A DNA stretch of 64,000 nt from an uncultured Bacteroidales bacterium (lineage in GTDB: Bacteria > Bacteroidota > Bacteroidia > Bacteroidales > Paludibacteraceae), in assembly GCA_900316125.1 (NCBI GenBank), contig ONBO01000002.1:1-64000 (forward strand), read 5' to 3'. This document shows positions 18,303 to 27,900 of this stretch, piece by piece. The notes under the pieces were generated by a model. That model was not told the DNA's origin and made no database searches. It saw only the letters and a list, made by a program, of their open reading frames with translations. Positions within the stretch are counted from its first letter, which is position 1; each line of letters starts with the position of its first letter. A program made the translations under genes and the position numbers.

Positions 18303-20822
18303 ATGAAACCAAGATTTATTATCAGCGGAGGTGGTACTGGCGGGCATATATTTCCCGCAGTGAGCATTGCCGGAGCCCTCAAACAGATGGTTCCCGATTC
18401 AGAAATCCTATTTGTAGGAGCTGAAGGAAGAATGGAGATGGAGAAAGTACCCGCAGCAGGCTACAAGATAGTGGGTCTGCCTATACAGGGGCTTTACAGA
18501 AGCCTTACGCTTAAAAATCTTAAGGTGCTTCATAATGCCTTTAAAAGCATACGTCTCTCTAAGAAAATAATCACAGACTTCAACCCCGATGCTGTGATTG
18601 GTGTGGGCGGATACGCCAGCGGCCCTGTGCTTTGGCAGGCTCAGAACATGGGCATCCCCACCCTGCTTCAGGAGCAGAACTCCTATGCAGGCGTAACAAA
18701 CAAACTGCTTAGCAAAAGGTGCCAGCGTATATGCGTGGCGTATGACGGCATGGAAAGATTCTTCCCTGCTGACAAAATAATTCTTACCGGTAACCCAGTA
18801 CGCTCCAACCTGCTTGTTAATGATGAGAATCAGAAGGAACTGGGCTATCAGGAGTTTAATCTTGACCCAAATAAGAAGACTCTGCTTGTAATAGGCGGCA
18901 GCCTTGGCGCCAGAACCATAAACCATAGTATTCTGGCCGGCCTCAAAGAGATTACCACCACATACAAAAACAAGGTTCAGGTGATATGGCAGACAGGCAA
19001 GATATACATAGAAAAGATACGTGAGCAGACCAAAGGCTATGACCTGAGCAATGTTATAATAACAGACTTTGTATCAAGAATGGACCTGGCATACGCCATA
19101 GCAGACCTTGTAATATCACGCTCTGGCGCAAGCTCCATATCAGAGCTCTGCCTGCTGGGCAAGCCATGTATACTGGTACCGTCACCAAACGTGGCAGAGG
19201 ACCATCAGACTAAAAACGCACTGGCCCTCTCAAATGAGGACGCAGCAGTGCTAATAACAGACAAAGATGCGCCTGAGCAGCTTACAAAAGAGGCTCTTAA
19301 GCTGATTAACAGCAAGTACAGACTTGAGACGCTGCATAAGAACATTCTCAAGCTTGCCAAGCCAAACGCCACAAGAGACATTGCGCTCCAGGTGCTTGAC
19401 CTAATAGGCTACAAGGGTGAGATTGTACAGGAGCCGCAGCCGCAGAAAGTAACAAAGAAGGAGCGTAAAAACTACTACTTCCTTGGCATTGGCGGTATAG
19501 GAATGAGCGCACTGGCCCGCTGGTTCAACAAGATGGGACATCGCGTGGCAGGTTATGACCTCACCAAGACACCGCTCACAGAAGCGCTTGAGGCTGAGGG
19601 TATTAACATTCACTATAAGGATAGCGTAAGCCTTATACCAGTAAAGTTCATGGATCCTGAGAAGACCACTATAATCTACACCCCTGCAATACCTAATGAC
19701 ATGGGTGAGTTTAAGTTCTTCCGCAGCGGCAAGTTCACAATATACAAACGCTCTGAGGTGCTAGGCGTGCTCACTGAGGACAAGGATTCTCTATGTGTGG
19801 CAGGCAGTCACGGCAAGACCACCACATCCACCATGATAGCCCACATTCTGCACTCATCCGGAGCAGGTGTTAGCGCATTCCTTGGCGGCATATCAAAGAA
19901 CTTTAACAGTAATCTGGTGGTTGACACTAAAAGTAACACAGTGGTGGCGGAGGCAGATGAATATGACCGTTCGTTCCTGCGCCTGAAGCCATACATGGCA
20001 GTGGTGACCGCCACAGACGCAGACCATCTTGACATCTACGGAACCAAGGAGGAGATGCTTAAGGCCTACTCACAGTTCACTCACCTTATACGTGAGGACG
20101 GTGTGCTCCTTTACAAGAAAGGCATTGAGCTCACACCAGACACAGTAGAGGGCGTGAAATGCCACACCTACTCCATGACAGATGAGAGCGCAGACTATCA
20201 CGCCGCTAACATTCAGGTGGAGGACGGCACTATAAAATTTGACTTCATAGGTCCCGATGTCAAGATTGAGAACGTGACATTAGGCGTACCAGTAATGGTT
20301 AACGTGGAGAACGCTGTGGCAGCTATGGCAATAGCACACCTTAACGGCGTAACAGATGACAAAATACGCAGCGCGGTGGCCTCATTCCAAGGCACAAAGC
20401 GCAGGTTTGACATAAGGGTTAAAAACAGCAAAGTCATATACATAGATGACTACGCACACCATCCTGAAGAGATAAGCGCCACGCTTGGCAGCATAAAACG
20501 TCTGTACCCAGGCAAAAAGATATGTTGCGCATTCCAGCCGCACCTCTACAGCCGAACCCGTGATTTTGCCGCCGAGTTTGCAGAGAGCCTCTCCGCCGCA
20601 GACCATGTCATACTGCTTGACATCTACCCTGCTCGTGAGAAACCGCTGCCAGGGGTGACATCGGAGATAATCTATAAGAAGCTCAAGAGGGGGCACAAAA
20701 CCCTTTGCAAGAAAGAGCAGCTTACTGAGGCTATAAAGAACATAGAATATGACATACTGGTTACAATGGGAGCCGGTAACATAGACGCATACACAGACAC
20801 AATAGCGGAGTATCTTAAGTGA
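18303..20822 (+). CDS. murGC: MurG-MurC fusion: lipid II GlcNAc transferase / UDP-MurNAc-L-alanine ligase
   Basis: One uninterrupted 839-residue frame encodes two enzymes normally made separately. Residues 1-~370 are a full MurG (GT28): SGGGTGGHIFPA (8-19), LLQEQNSYAGVTNK near 121, GGSLGARTIN near 198 and a GAS-S-SEL UDP-GlcNAc pocket. Residues ~388-839 are a full MurC: YFLGIGGIGMSALA, ATP loop GSHGKTTTSTM (near 501), EADEYDRSF, DYAHHP and AFQPHLYSRT. The link is a short charged stretch (VQEPQPQKVTKKERKN). MurG acts on lipid I at the inner membrane face, while MurC starts the peptide in the cytosol. In related genomes murG and murC are usually neighbours, so this looks like loss of a stop and start. 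The end overlaps the GTG of ftsQ by 4 bp. All key motifs are intact. Confidence 0.93.
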   Translation: MKPRFIISGGGTGGHIFPAVSIAGALKQMVPDSEILFVGAEGRMEMEKVPAAGYKIVGLPIQGLYRSLTLKNLKVLHNAFKSIRLSKKIITDFNPDAVIGVGGYASGPVLWQAQNMGIPTLLQEQNSYAGVTNKLLSKRCQRICVAYDGMERFFPADKIILTGNPVRSNLLVNDENQKELGYQEFNLDPNKKTLLVIGGSLGARTINHSILAGLKEITTTYKNKVQVIWQTGKIYIEKIREQTKGYDLSNVIITDFVSRMDLAYAIADLVISRSGASSISELCLLGKPCILVPSPNVAEDHQTKNALALSNEDAAVLITDKDAPEQLTKEALKLINSKYRLETLHKNILKLAKPNATRDIALQVLDLIGYKGEIVQEPQPQKVTKKERKNYYFLGIGGIGMSALARWFNKMGHRVAGYDLTKTPLTEALEAEGINIHYKDSVSLIPVKFMDPEKTTIIYTPAIPNDMGEFKFFRSGKFTIYKRSEVLGVLTEDKDSLCVAGSHGKTTTSTMIAHILHSSGAGVSAFLGGISKNFNSNLVVDTKSNTVVAEADEYDRSFLRLKPYMAVVTATDADHLDIYGTKEEMLKAYSQFTHLIREDGVLLYKKGIELTPDTVEGVKCHTYSMTDESADYHAANIQVEDGTIKFDFIGPDVKIENVTLGVPVMVNVENAVAAMAIAHLNGVTDDKIRSAVASFQGTKRRFDIRVKNSKVIYIDDYAHHPEEISATLGSIKRLYPGKKICCAFQPHLYSRTRDFAAEFAESLSAADHVILLDIYPAREKPLPGVTSEIIYKKLKRGHKTLCKKEQLTEAIKNIEYDILVTMGAGNIDAYTDTIAEYLK

Positions 20823-21580
20823 ATAACACGGTAAAGAAAATATTAAGGATAACTGGCATTGTCCTGATAGTCACGGCACTATCAGGATATGTGGTATTTG
20901 CTACGGTGGTTACAAGGACATATCACCATGACAAGATGTGTGACAACGTGGTTGTGAATATTCTTGACTTTGACAAATACAAGTTCCTCAATGAGGCTAC
21001 AGTCTACAAGGCTCTTAAAAACGCGGGGCTCAATCCTGTGGGAAAGAATGTGACGCGCTCCATGACAGACCGTATAGAGAAGTGTGTGACATCTATAAAC
21101 GTGGTTCGCACTGCTATATGCTATGTGTCTACAAACGGCGATGTGGTGATAAACCTAACCCAGCGAGACCCTGTGTACCGTGTAATAACGCCTAAAAAGA
21201 CCTACTATGTTGACATCGACCGTAAGACAATGCCAGTGGCCAAGACATTCTCCACCCTGCTACCGCTTGTAACAGGATACATTACAGAGGATATGGCTAC
21301 AGGTCCGGTCTATGACTTTGTAACAGATCTCTATTCTCGTAACTTCTGGAAGAACCACATAGGTCAGGTGAACTTCACAGCTGACGGCGATATAGAACTT
21401 ATAACCAAGATAGGAGCCGGCAAGATAGTAATAAATGACCTCAGCACCTATAAGACCAAGCTAAAACAGGCTGAGGAGTGGTACGCACAGTACCCAAAAC
21501 AGGCATGGAGCAACAAGTACAGTGTAGTGGACTTAAGATATAAAAATATTATTTACTGCAAGAAAGGAGGTAACAAATGA
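20819..21580 (+). CDS. ftsQ: Cell division protein FtsQ
   Basis: This 253-residue bitopic protein has one transmembrane segment at about 8-30 (ILRITGIVLIVTALSGYVVF), followed by a periplasmic POTRA-like region (VVNILDFDKYKFLNEATVYKAL) and a beta-rich FtsQ domain ending near LRYKNIIYCKKG. FtsQ links early and late divisome proteins through FtsB/FtsL. The start is GTG, overlapping the murG/murC stop (GTGA), and the stop overlaps ftsA (ATGA). The call rests on position, topology and the weak family pattern. Confidence 0.88.
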   Translation: MNNTVKKILRITGIVLIVTALSGYVVFATVVTRTYHHDKMCDNVVVNILDFDKYKFLNEATVYKALKNAGLNPVGKNVTRSMTDRIEKCVTSINVVRTAICYVSTNGDVVINLTQRDPVYRVITPKKTYYVDIDRKTMPVAKTFSTLLPLVTGYITEDMATGPVYDFVTDLYSRNFWKNHIGQVNFTADGDIELITKIGAGKIVINDLSTYKTKLKQAEEWYAQYPKQAWSNKYSVVDLRYKNIIYCKKGGNK

Positions 21581-22599
21581 ATGAATTTAACGTAGCGGCA
21601 ATAGATCTTGGCAGTTTCAAGATAACAGGCGCAGTGGCTAAAAAGAGTGATGAAGGCATTGAGTTACTTGCAGTAGAAGAGGAACCCACCTCTGGCGGCA
21701 TAATTAAAGGGCGCATAAAAGACACTGACGCCATTGTGCTGCAGATGAACCGCATACTGAAAAAACTGTGCAACGTAACAGGAATAAAGGCCATAACAAG
21801 CTGTTATGTGGTATGGCAGAACCATTTAGATGACACAGAAGCAGCCAAGATTCTTGAGAAGAAGATGAAAACCACAAAACTCATATTCCCCTCAGTTAGC
21901 AGCATAGGCATGATAGCACAGACCTTCATCCCGTCAGATGAGAGGGAGACAGGCTGTATAGCCATTGACTTTGGAGATACCGCCACATCCTACACGTACA
22001 TTGAGAATCAGGCCACAAAGATTGAGAAGGTGATTCCTGGAGGCAGCAGCAACATAACTAAGGACCTGATGAGCATATTCAATTATGACTTCAAACTTGC
22101 AGAGACCCTGAAACTGAAATTAGGCAAAGCCATTTATCAGAATGAGCCGGACCGATATATACAGCTTAGCAAGGATCCGAACAACAGAATCCGTCATAGC
22201 GAGCTGTCAGGATATATATCCCAGAGGGTTGATGATATATTCAAATATGTACTGGCTCCGCTGCAGAAGAACCATTGGAACTCAAACCGCAGCCGCATAA
22301 TCTATATAACTGGAGGCGGCTCTGCACTGCAACAGATGGAGAAATACCTGAACACACACTCAGGTCTCACATCCAAGACATTAAAGCCTCGTGACACCGC
22401 CTTCAGCGGTGATGATGCGGCAAAGTTGCTCAACCCAAAATACACAGCTCTTGCAGCCCTTATCCTAAGCGCAGACAAACGCTGTGATGAGGTGATAGAG
22501 AAGCAGGGATTTTTTACCAGGGGATTAAAGAAGTTTATAAACAAAGGCACCAACACCACAAAGAACATATTTGAGGTGCCAGATGAAGAGAAATTTTAA
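21577..22599 (+). CDS. ftsA: FtsA, divisome actin homologue, apparently lacking subdomain 1C
   Basis: This 340-residue protein is shorter than the usual 400-480. The actin-fold phosphate loops are present: AIDLGSFKITG (residues 8-18), AIDFGDTATSY (129-139) and ITGGGSALQQM near the C-terminal third. A C-terminal amphipathic segment (FFTRGLKKFINKG) would tether it to the membrane. Between YVVWQNHLDD (~86) and LIFPSVSSIGMIAQ (~102) only about 15-20 residues remain where other FtsA proteins have the ~80-residue 1C subdomain that mediates FtsA-FtsA and late-divisome contacts. The frame is clean, so this is an architecture change and not a frameshift. It anchors FtsZ, encoded 12 bp downstream. Confidence 0.9.
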   Translation: MNEFNVAAIDLGSFKITGAVAKKSDEGIELLAVEEEPTSGGIIKGRIKDTDAIVLQMNRILKKLCNVTGIKAITSCYVVWQNHLDDTEAAKILEKKMKTTKLIFPSVSSIGMIAQTFIPSDERETGCIAIDFGDTATSYTYIENQATKIEKVIPGGSSNITKDLMSIFNYDFKLAETLKLKLGKAIYQNEPDRYIQLSKDPNNRIRHSELSGYISQRVDDIFKYVLAPLQKNHWNSNRSRIIYITGGGSALQQMEKYLNTHSGLTSKTLKPRDTAFSGDDAAKLLNPKYTALAALILSADKRCDEVIEKQGFFTRGLKKFINKGTNTTKNIFEVPDEEKF

Positions 22600-22611
22600 A
22601 AACTTATAAAT

Positions 22612-23850
22612 ATGTTAAATTACGCATTACCAACAGAAATCAATCAGATTATTAAAGTGATAGGTGTAGGTGGAGGCGGAAGCAACGCTGTAAACCACAT
22701 GTATCAGGAGGGAATACATAATGTATCATTTGCTGTATGCAATGCAGACATTCAAGACCTTAGCTGTTCTCCTGTGCCAGTCAAACTGCAAATAGGAGAG
22801 AAACTTACTGGCGGTCTTGGCTGCGGCGCCACCCCTGAGACAGGCCGTAATGCAGCGCTTGAGAGTGAAGACGCCATACGTGAGCTCCTGGATGACGGCA
22901 CCAAAATGGTGTTCATAACAGCCGGAATGGGCGGTGGCACAGGCACTGGAGCAGCACCTGTTGTGGCACGCATAGCCAAAGAGATGGGACTGCTAACCAT
23001 AGGCATAGTAACCATCCCATTCAAACTGGAGCTTGGCAGCCGCATACGCAAGGCGGTGGAGGGCGTTACAGAGATGAGCAAGTATGTAGACGCACTTCTT
23101 ATAATCAACAATGAGAAACTTATAGACCTCTACCCTGATATGACCCTTGACGCTGCATTCTACAAAGCAGATGAGGTGCTTTCAGAATCAGCCAAAGGCA
23201 TAGCTGAGATGATTACAAAGAGGGGCGAAATAATAAACGTGGACTTTGCAGACGTAAACAAGATACTGAAGGATAGCGGCGTAGCCATAATGAACAGCGG
23301 TATGGCTGAGGGTGAGAACCGTGTAAAAGCCGCCATTGAGGAGGCTCTCTCCACCCCGCTTCTCAAGAACAAAGACATAAAGCAGGCCACCCGCATCCTC
23401 ATGTACGTCTACACATCGCCGGAGCATAAACTCACCATGAAAGAGATGGGAGAGATATCACGCTTTGTAAGTGACATAAACAAGGATAGCGAAGAGGAGA
23501 TGATATGGGGCGGCACATACGATGAGAATCTTGAGAAGTCAATAAAGATAACCATCATAGCCACAGGATTCAGCACTGAGAACATATCAGAGATTACTGA
23601 CACTGGCACCATCTACAACACCTACTACGGAGAAAACGCCGTAAAACAACATACTGAGGAGACTGCCAGAAGAAAGGAGATGGAGGCTGAGGCGCAAGCA
23701 GGCCAAAGTGAGCCTGTACAACCTGCAGCAGAACAGGTCAGTGAAAAGGAAGAGGATGAAATAGAGGTTGTTGAATTTGAAGATTGGGCTAACACCAGCG
23801 ATGACAACTACGGTGACTTTGACACACCTCCTTCACTCAGAAAGAAATAA
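22612..23850 (+). CDS. ftsZ: Cell division GTPase FtsZ
   Basis: This 412-residue tubulin homologue forms the Z ring. The GTP-binding motifs are VIGVGGGGSNAV (~17-28) and the tubulin signature AGMGGGTGTGAAP (~104-116). The T7 synergy loop is NVDFADV. A ~70-residue acidic linker rich in E and Q leads to a short C-terminal peptide, DFDTPPSLRKK, that should bind FtsA. It is the last gene of the dcw operon and ends only 11 bp from the stop of the convergent lptG. No terminator hairpin is evident in that gap. Confidence 0.97.
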   Translation: MLNYALPTEINQIIKVIGVGGGGSNAVNHMYQEGIHNVSFAVCNADIQDLSCSPVPVKLQIGEKLTGGLGCGATPETGRNAALESEDAIRELLDDGTKMVFITAGMGGGTGTGAAPVVARIAKEMGLLTIGIVTIPFKLELGSRIRKAVEGVTEMSKYVDALLIINNEKLIDLYPDMTLDAAFYKADEVLSESAKGIAEMITKRGEIINVDFADVNKILKDSGVAIMNSGMAEGENRVKAAIEEALSTPLLKNKDIKQATRILMYVYTSPEHKLTMKEMGEISRFVSDINKDSEEEMIWGGTYDENLEKSIKITIIATGFSTENISEITDTGTIYNTYYGENAVKQHTEETARRKEMEAEAQAGQSEPVQPAAEQVSEKEEDEIEVVEFEDWANTSDDNYGDFDTPPSLRKK

Positions 23851-23861
23851 GGCGGCAGGAA

Positions 23862-24944
23862 TTACTTCTGAGCCTTAACGTACAGAATAGCGCCTACACA
23901 GGCAAACACAACACTCGGTAGCCATATCGCAAGCGCAGGATTAACACCGGCTTGCGATGTGAGTATTGAGGAGAGCAATGTACAAAGTATGTACACCACA
24001 CTCAAAGCAAGGCCTATGAACATGTGAAGGCCTGTTCCACCCCTAACCTTCCTTGAGGCCACGCACACCCCTATGAAAGCAAGCAGAAACGAGCCGAACG
24101 GCCCTGCAAAACGCTTGTGGAACTCCAGTTTATAGTTATTAAGACCGGCACGTCCACGCTCCTCCTGATGTTGTATAAAGTCTCTTAATTGAGGGTTTGT
24201 AAGCCTTTCAAAGTGGTTCTTGGCAATAACGAACTCTGATGGGTGCATATCAATGTTAAGCTGCATTGTATCACCCTTGGTTGATATCTCACGCATACCC
24301 ACAAACTCACGTTGCAGATACTTTCTCACAGTCCATGTATTAACAGAGTCAAACTTTGCAACCCTGGCCGTAAGGCGGCTTTTTAGCACCTTGGCTGAGT
24401 CAAAACGGTCAAGAGAGAACATATAGCCAATGCTGTCATTAAGGTCATAACGCTCCATGTAGACTATCTCCCCTGGTGCAGTCATAAGCTGCACGTTATG
24501 CAGAACATGGAACGGAGGTGTATGGTCCACATGCACTGACTCAAAATTGAGTCTCTGGTCATTCCCAGGCGGAATAACCCATCCGCCTATATAGAACGTA
24601 AACAGGGCTATAACAGCCGCAGAAATCATGTAAGGCTTTATTATACGGGCAAAAGATATGCCACCTGCCAGCATTGCTATAATCTCTGAATGAAACGCAA
24701 GCTTTGAGGTAATGAATATCACAGAGATGAAAGTAAAAAGCGGACTGAAAAGATTTGCATAGTATGGCACAAAGTGGATGTAGTAGTCCATCACAACCTC
24801 TGAGAAAGTAAGGTTCTCATTGTAGAAGTCATCCATCTTCTCTGTTATGTCAATTACAATGGCTATACTTATAATCATAAGGAGTGAGAGCAGATAGGCC
24901 CCCAGAACCTTTTTGATTATGTATATATCCAGCTTCTTGAGCAT
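23862..24944 (-). CDS. lptG: LPS export permease, LptF/LptG family
   Basis: This 360-residue YjgP/YjgQ-type inner-membrane permease moves lipopolysaccharide from the inner membrane into the Lpt bridge, powered by LptB (36208-36972 here). It has three N-terminal transmembrane segments (first at about 12-30), a periplasmic beta-jellyroll domain at about 120-265, and three C-terminal segments (LLAFIGVCVA, FIGLALSVVYILCTLL, PALAIWLPSVVFACVGAIL). Assignment to G rather than F is uncertain. It starts 6 bp after the sprA stop, so it ends the ruvA-sprA-lptG operon. Confidence 0.85.
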   Translation of the reverse strand: MLKKLDIYIIKKVLGAYLLSLLMIISIAIVIDITEKMDDFYNENLTFSEVVMDYYIHFVPYYANLFSPLFTFISVIFITSKLAFHSEIIAMLAGGISFARIIKPYMISAAVIALFTFYIGGWVIPPGNDQRLNFESVHVDHTPPFHVLHNVQLMTAPGEIVYMERYDLNDSIGYMFSLDRFDSAKVLKSRLTARVAKFDSVNTWTVRKYLQREFVGMREISTKGDTMQLNIDMHPSEFVIAKNHFERLTNPQLRDFIQHQEERGRAGLNNYKLEFHKRFAGPFGSFLLAFIGVCVASRKVRGGTGLHMFIGLALSVVYILCTLLSSILTSQAGVNPALAIWLPSVVFACVGAILYVKAQK

Positions 24945-24950
24945 ATAACA

Positions 24951-27900
24951 CTATCTTGTGAGCAGAATCTTAACGGCGATACCCACATCAGATGTAGTGG
25001 TTGGGTATGATGTTGTAATAACCGGTTTACGTATCTGCAGGTCATAGTAGAGACGGAAGTTTATACGCTCACTGAACACGTAATCAGCAGCAAACTTGAG
25101 GGCTGCCACCAAATCACCTGCTGTGGACTGTGACTGCACCAGCTCAATCTTACGGATAATGGTCTGAGTGTTCTTCAAAGAGAGATCAGCGCGCAGGTTA
25201 AGGTCATTCTTCACCTTCTTGTCACGGTTCTTCTGCTTAATGGTGAATGACAGGTCAGCAAACTTATAGCCTATACCCACCACATATTCATTATTCCAAG
25301 ACTCCACTATCTGGTTACTTGCAAGGTTCAAGCCCAGAGAACGGCCCTTGCGCCACTCCGCTTTTAGTTGGAGAGAGTTCTTCAAATTGACATCCAAACC
25401 TATAAGCGGGCTGAACTGCTCTGTTATGGTTACTGAGCCTATTGTGTAGCGGCTTGAAGGAGCAAGGCCTCCTGTCATTACATCCTTAACGTAACCAAAG
25501 TCATCACCGTCAACCGCCACGTATGACTGGTCAGCTGTAAACGAGCCAATCTGGTACTTACAGTTATATGCATGAGTAATATTTATGCTTCTGAAATGTT
25601 CCTTAACCCAAGGTATCCTGGTAAGACCGTCAAATGAGACTTGCCAGTTTGGCAGGAATGTCCAGAACTTAGGTATCATGTCAAGTGACACTCCGTCTAC
25701 ACCGCGGCCGCCGTATGCTGCAATAAACGCAGGCACAAGCACATCATCAGTATTAAGACCGTATGGTGTATTTGGATTGTACTTACCAGCAAGCCTTTGC
25801 TGTATGACGCTACGGTATGCAAGGAACTTGTCAAAGAGCTCTGAGTTCAACGCACCATCTCTCTTCATGGCGGCAAACGCGGTTCCTATAGCCACATAAC
25901 TCATGGAGAAGTTACCACCCATTGATGTTATAAGAGCATCATTTTGGAACTGAACCTCACGGTTGTTAACATACTGGCGGTCCACTGCCACGTTGATTCT
26001 GAAGCCACCTATAGGCTCCACAAGCGCAGTGGCCTTGAATGATTCCGTATGAGCCATAGTGGCGGCGTTATAAACAGCCCCATTTGTAACAAGCCAGCCC
26101 TTGTCAAGAGCGCGCTTCAGCATATCAGCGTTCTGTGCTCCGAATACAAAGTCCCATCCAGGAGCCAGCTCTCCGTTATATGAACTCAAACCTAGGAACG
26201 CAACTCCAGGCTTGAAGCCAGGAAGCACAGTTCCGTCAGACTGAGTATAGTTGAATGTCACATTACGCACCATCATACCCACACGGGCAGTGATATCAAG
26301 AGGCACGTTCTCACTCTCATCTGTGGCCACATTAAGCGTTATCTCGCCATCCTGTTTTGCTTTGATGCGTATTGTGTTATTATCCACAACCTTGTACTTC
26401 AAGTTAACAGGAACACCGTCTATGGTGCCATGCACTTTAAGGCGGGAGTTATTAAGTCTGTGGTTTACTGTTACATATTCACCCTTTACAAGCTTAACCT
26501 TCTGGCTGAAATTACGAGGCTTACGGTTAGTCTTCTTCTGCTGGCTCTTGCCACCGTACTTACGGTTCACCTCCTTTGCGTAGGCAGACTTGTTATATAG
26601 TGTCTCAAAGTTAATCTTACCGTCAACACCCCATGTACCCTTGCTGTTGGCTGTATTGGCAATAACATCATTACCGTACGCCCATGTGTATACACCATCA
26701 TACTTCATGTTACCAGAGAGCCAGTTCAGGAAGTTTATCTTATTGAACGGTATGGCCCACGATGCGGTGAATCGCTGGTCATAGTTCATAGGACTGCCAA
26801 GATGCGCCAGACTGCTACGTACAGAATCCTTCCAAGCCTGATACTCGTCAGGATAGAGCACGCTGTTCACACCACCCTCATTCTCCTTTATACGCGATGA
26901 ATTGTTAGTGGTGAGCGTGAGTCTTATGTTCTTGGTTATATCCCATGCTATGTCAAAGCTGTTGTTCCAGAGGAAATCCTTCTTGAAGGTAGGGTCAAGA
27001 GACCTGTAATCATTGTTAAAGTCCCTAACCTGCTGTTCATAGTAGTTTCTGGTAAAGTTTGTCCTATAGGCAAAACGCTTAGGAGCATAGTTAATGCCGA
27101 AATCAGATATCCAGCGCCAGTTCTTGTTATTTCTAAGCTTGTCAATCTTTCCGAAAGGCTCCCATGGTTTAGGATTCCAAGAGAACTCATACTGGCCGTA
27201 CACATTGCAATACTGCTCATAGTTACGCACAGTGTTAGGGTCACGCGATGTGGTTTCAGAGTATGAACCGCCTATGGTTATATTGGCAGGGTCCCAAGGA
27301 CGTGGGCCCTTCTTGCTTGTGTAGCCCACACGTATGTTAGGCAGGCTCAAGCTCTTGTTTGTATGCACGGTCTGAGCCAGACGCAGAATAGAGTCACGCA
27401 TTGCGCGGTCTTCTGTGGTTCTGAGAGCGTCTCTAAGCAGAATATCCTTATCAAGCGGATTGTACTTAGGGTTCATTATCTCATTTGAATATGAGAACTT
27501 GATAGGGAACACTACATTAGCTTTCTCAGGGAAGAGCTTGCCCAAATCAATTCCAGCATTGATATTGTACTGATAGTAATCCTCCTGGCGACGTTCTGAG
27601 ATCTTCTGCTCTATCTGTCCGAAACCTATTGTCTCCACCCTGCCAGCAGCACTAAATGTTATGAAGTCAGCAATGGCGATATCCAAGTTAGCAAGAGCCG
27701 CAACACCGCCTCTCTGGTCAAAGTTTGTGAGCAGGAGTTCATCAACCCAAATCTCCGCAGACTGTATCAGACGGGAGTTGTTACGCACACCTATCATGAT
27801 GACCTGAACCTCGCCGAGGCTTGGGTTACCCTTTACAGCCACACGGTTCATAGGTTTCTCCGGGTCAACACTGGCATATTCAGTAAGGTTTGTCACTGAA

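Noticed and set aside
21577..22599. A frameshift or internal deletion making ftsA a pseudogene
   Set aside because: The frame is continuous, both operon overlaps are intact, and the nucleotide-binding loops and membrane helix are preserved, so a working shortened protein is more likely.
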